A stretch of DNA of 64,000 bases from contig JAKOON010000050.1 of NCBI GenBank assembly GCA_022577435.1, positions 2,276,001 through 2,340,000 of the forward strand. The letters run 5' to 3'. The notes under the pieces are model-generated. The model did not search any database. It worked only from the letters and a program-made list of their open reading frames with translations, and had not been told where the DNA came from. Below, in pieces: positions 61,201-64,000 of the stretch. Each line of letters starts with the position of its first letter. Within the stretch, counting starts at the first letter, position 1. Source of the DNA: Embiotoca jacksoni. Lineage: Eukaryota > Chordata > Actinopteri > Embiotocidae. The position numbers and the translations under genes were made by a program.

Positions 61201-64000
61201 AGAAGGTGATCTTTCAAGAGGAATGAGAAGGATTATTATCTGGCATACAGACATATTATTTGACGACTATATGGTAAAAACATAAAAAAATAAATATGGA
61301 AGGCTGTTATAACGGGAGCAGTCTAATGTGCCAAGGGCTCAAAAATGTATTTCTAAATTGTTTTGATCTAAAGAGAAGTGCAATGTTTAATATCTTTGTT
61401 GCATCTCATCATTGGCCACATTGTGATGTAAATCCATTTTCTTGTCTGTCTGTCTATCTCTTGTCTGCCCAATATACTGCACCTCCTATAACACAGTCTG
61501 TGCATAGCAATATTAATTTTGCACATCATCTGGAAATCCTGTTAGTTGGAGTGCAATATCCAACAATGTGTGGAATGATTTTATTTTTATTTTTAGCACA
61601 CAACGCCCAACATGTAAAAATTCTAGGCTGCTTCTTCATCCTGGACAAAACATGAAAGAAATATACAGTAATTTTCTTTCATGGTCTTCAACAATCCCAA
61701 ATTTCTACCGTTTGTTAATTTTTAATACTCAACTGTGAACTGGTAACTTTGCTGTGACTTTTGGAAATGTAGGTTGTGGGTGCCTTCAGACTGCACAATC
61801 GTGTATCTTTAATGCATGTCACACCGCGTGAGATGGATCTAATAAAATCTCAATCCATGTCAGACGGCACAATATGAGTTTCAAAAATGTCAGCTTCTGA
61901 GATGAATTCCTCGCGAATGGTAGCGCTATGACGTAAATACTAAAAGGTTTATCAAAGCAGAGGCAACTTGTGTTTTTGAAAAATGTAGCACCCTGAGGTT
62001 TTCTTCTTTTCCAGTCACACAGACTTTTGCTTCTATCATTTTTTTTTTTTTTTGCATTTTGTGTTTTCTCTTAACTTCATTACAAAATGGCACATATTGA
62101 AGGTTGCATTGCTTAGAATTATCTGCATTGTTTCTCGTTGTATTGTGATTGGTTGGGTTGCTGACCTCGAATGCAGCAGCCGTCACACTGCCAACATTTC
62201 CTACGAAATGTCTGACGCTTGTCAGGCCGTAATGTTTGACCAAAGCGTCTGTGTGTAGACGTGACGATGTGATCGGTGTGATCCGGTACCACCGTTCTCG
62301 ACGACCGGTTGCGGTGACTGAACGGGCGGTTTAAAAATGATGACGGGGCAAATATTTGTCCTCAGTAAATCAGCAGGTTAATACCGGCGCCCGGTTGTAG
62401 TGCATTACTCCTGTCAGAAGGTGGTGGTAGTGTACCGAGCTGTCTGCCAGCTGCCTAAAACAACATGAGAAGAAGAACACGTTGCTACAAAGGCTCCAGA
62501 GCTTTCCAGGTAAAACTGTGTGTTGCTGTTAGGTTAGATGTCACGGTGCGAACAGGGGAATCGTGGAAAGACGTCGACAGCCATCAAAAAAGTTCTGTGT
62601 GGAGCTCCTTTGAGAATAAATGAAGATGAGGTGCAGTGCAAACTCTGCAGGTAAAGCCAGCATATGTTTGAATCTTAATTTGGCTTGAAATGCCCATCCC
62701 TAGTTGGCCACCAAACAATTCTCACTATTTATTCTGTGATTGTCAAATTTGTATCCCAGCAACCTTTAGACATGACATGATTTCTGTCACCTTTTCCCTA
62801 TCAGTGTAAACTGCGAATACATGAACGTATAACAAACCTGGCTTAGCTGTAGATGTTTTCTCAGTTAACATTATTACACCCATTTTCTTTTCTTTGATGA
62901 AATGAACTACAACATGTTGCCACTGAAAGGTCAAACGATTAGCTTAATGAAGCGCACCATGTTTTCTGTACCTTCTCTCTGAACAGCATAAAGAAGCACG
63001 TTAGCAGCTGATTTGACGGTTGTACTAATTGACATTAATACATGCCCATTTGTGTCTTGAGTTGGTGGAGTGCTTACTCTGGGAACATGGCCTACCATTA
63101 GCACTCTGCTATTTACTTTGATGTGGAACCATAAACCGTGGGCATAGCACCCTACTCACCAAATTAAAACACTAATTCACATTGAAGGTTTTACGGTATG
63201 ATAAATAATGCCACTTTCCAAGTTGTGTACAGTGTACAAAGTAAGGCCCTTAATAGAGTTTGTTCTTAGCATGTATTCAGAGTCAATATAATTGAAAAGC
63301 TTCTTATGGATTGTCTGCTTTTGCGCACTTTGTTTTATACTAAATAATAGGAAAGCTGAACTTCATGTTTGAATTGTCAACAATCGGGTAAACCCTTTTT
63401 TCTGCCTCAAATATTTTCCGTGTCCCGGGCTCCTATTTTTTATCCGTTTTGGTAACTTAATTATATATTGAACCAAGGCACCCAAACTATAGATAAAAAT
63501 AAACTGCAAGAAAAAGAAAGATAGAAATTGCAACGGAGTCGATTTCTCTCTGCGTCCCGAACCAAAAGATGACTAAAATCCATTACCTGCCTCTATTTTC
63601 TCAGTGTGCACCCTTGATATTTGTAGTATCAGAGTGCTGTTGGTTTTGTCTCTTTGTAAACTTTTCTCACTGGCCAGAAATAAAAGCTGACAATATGTCA
63701 AAGACTGATTTTTCTCATCGAGGTGAGTTTTATTTGAACGAAACACAGTTTGATCTCTCTGAGACACCAGTATAAGCATTACTCAAGCCATTCTTTGTCG
63801 AGGTCTCAGATGTATGTGGCCATTCAGTGCAAATAATTACTTCCACAGACTGCCTTTGTCTGCTGATGTGATGTGTAAAACTTTTGACACGTCTCTCTTT
63901 CCTGGCATGCTTCAATGCATGGCACCATTCATAGATTTAATAAGGCTCTAGTGCAAAATGTCCAGTGATCTCATCATCCTTTCACATTTATAAGGTCCTT
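55216..64000. other. Intergenic sequence to the window end
   Basis: No gene recognised. It contains a C run near 55707-55720, a CCA/CAC triplet run near 60151-60171 and a repeat-like patch near 62400-62660. The remainder is AT-rich unique sequence. Open frames are short and without motifs. Confidence 0.55.
62400..62480 (+). repeat. Fragment resembling a dispersed fish repeat
   Basis: The order GGTGGTGGTAGTGTACCGAG, CTGTCTGCCAGCTGCCTAAA and ACAACATGAGAAGAAGAA recalls a repeat common in teleosts, with a phrase like GTTTGCCAACCGCC followed by AAAACAAGAAGAAGAAG. The match is from memory and partial. Confidence 0.35.

Noticed and set aside
1..64000. CRISPR arrays, operons, prophage or other prokaryotic systems
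   Set aside because: The window has spliced vertebrate exons and fish-type repeats. Tandem arrays seen are microsatellites or an eroded minisatellite, with no regularly spaced unique spacers.

Overview
This window is vertebrate nuclear DNA, very probably from a ray-finned (teleost) fish. It has small protein-coding exons with GT-AG borders set in kilobase-scale introns. It also holds many microsatellites and homopolymers, and several dispersed repeats of types I recall as common in teleosts. The sequence does not identify a species.

The only gene I can support is the 3' half of an adhesion GPCR of the latrophilin family, adgrl3 (latrophilin-3, LPHN3), on the + strand from 1143 to about 34.7 kb. 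The N-terminal lectin, olfactomedin, hormone-receptor and GAIN/GPS exons lie upstream of the window. Eight constitutive exons (1143-1352, 3523-3743, 9975-10041, 12410-12501, 21558-21726, 21872-21997, 24838-24934, 32346-33295) join in one continuous frame of 1932 nt, or 643 residues plus a stop. They encode all seven transmembrane helices and the long cytoplasmic tail, which ends in LVTSL, a PDZ-ligand type terminus. The tail closely resembles my recollection of mammalian ADGRL3 and differs from ADGRL1 and ADGRL2.

Three further exons behave as cassettes, and every productive combination keeps the frame. Two micro-exons, of 42 nt (17692-17733) and 27 nt (19369-19395), sit in the intron that interrupts the third intracellular loop. 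Reading the 42-nt exon without the 27-nt exon gives an immediate TGA. A 126-nt exon (29484-29609) adds 42 residues to the tail. A small block with two strong inverted repeats (about 29150-29325) lies just upstream of it and looks like a conserved regulatory element.

After the stop comes a U-rich 3' UTR with an AU-rich element and two overlapping poly(A) signals near 34.67-34.70 kb. The remaining ~29 kb has no gene I can recognise. It holds microsatellites, a GC/CpG-rich segment near 37.5-37.9 kb, a CTCF-like core near 40.03 kb, unique AT-rich blocks that could be conserved noncoding elements, a recognisable MITE-type repeat near 54.7 kb and remnants near 62.4 kb. Introns hold two further MITE-like elements (15446-15997 and 28213-28983), a degenerate ~35-40 bp minisatellite (about 19905-20335) and a SINE/LINE-tail-type fish repeat (about 22025-22268). 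I see no prokaryotic feature, CRISPR array, rRNA or convincing tRNA. The most interesting biology is the combinatorial splicing of the receptor's G-protein-facing loop and tail.
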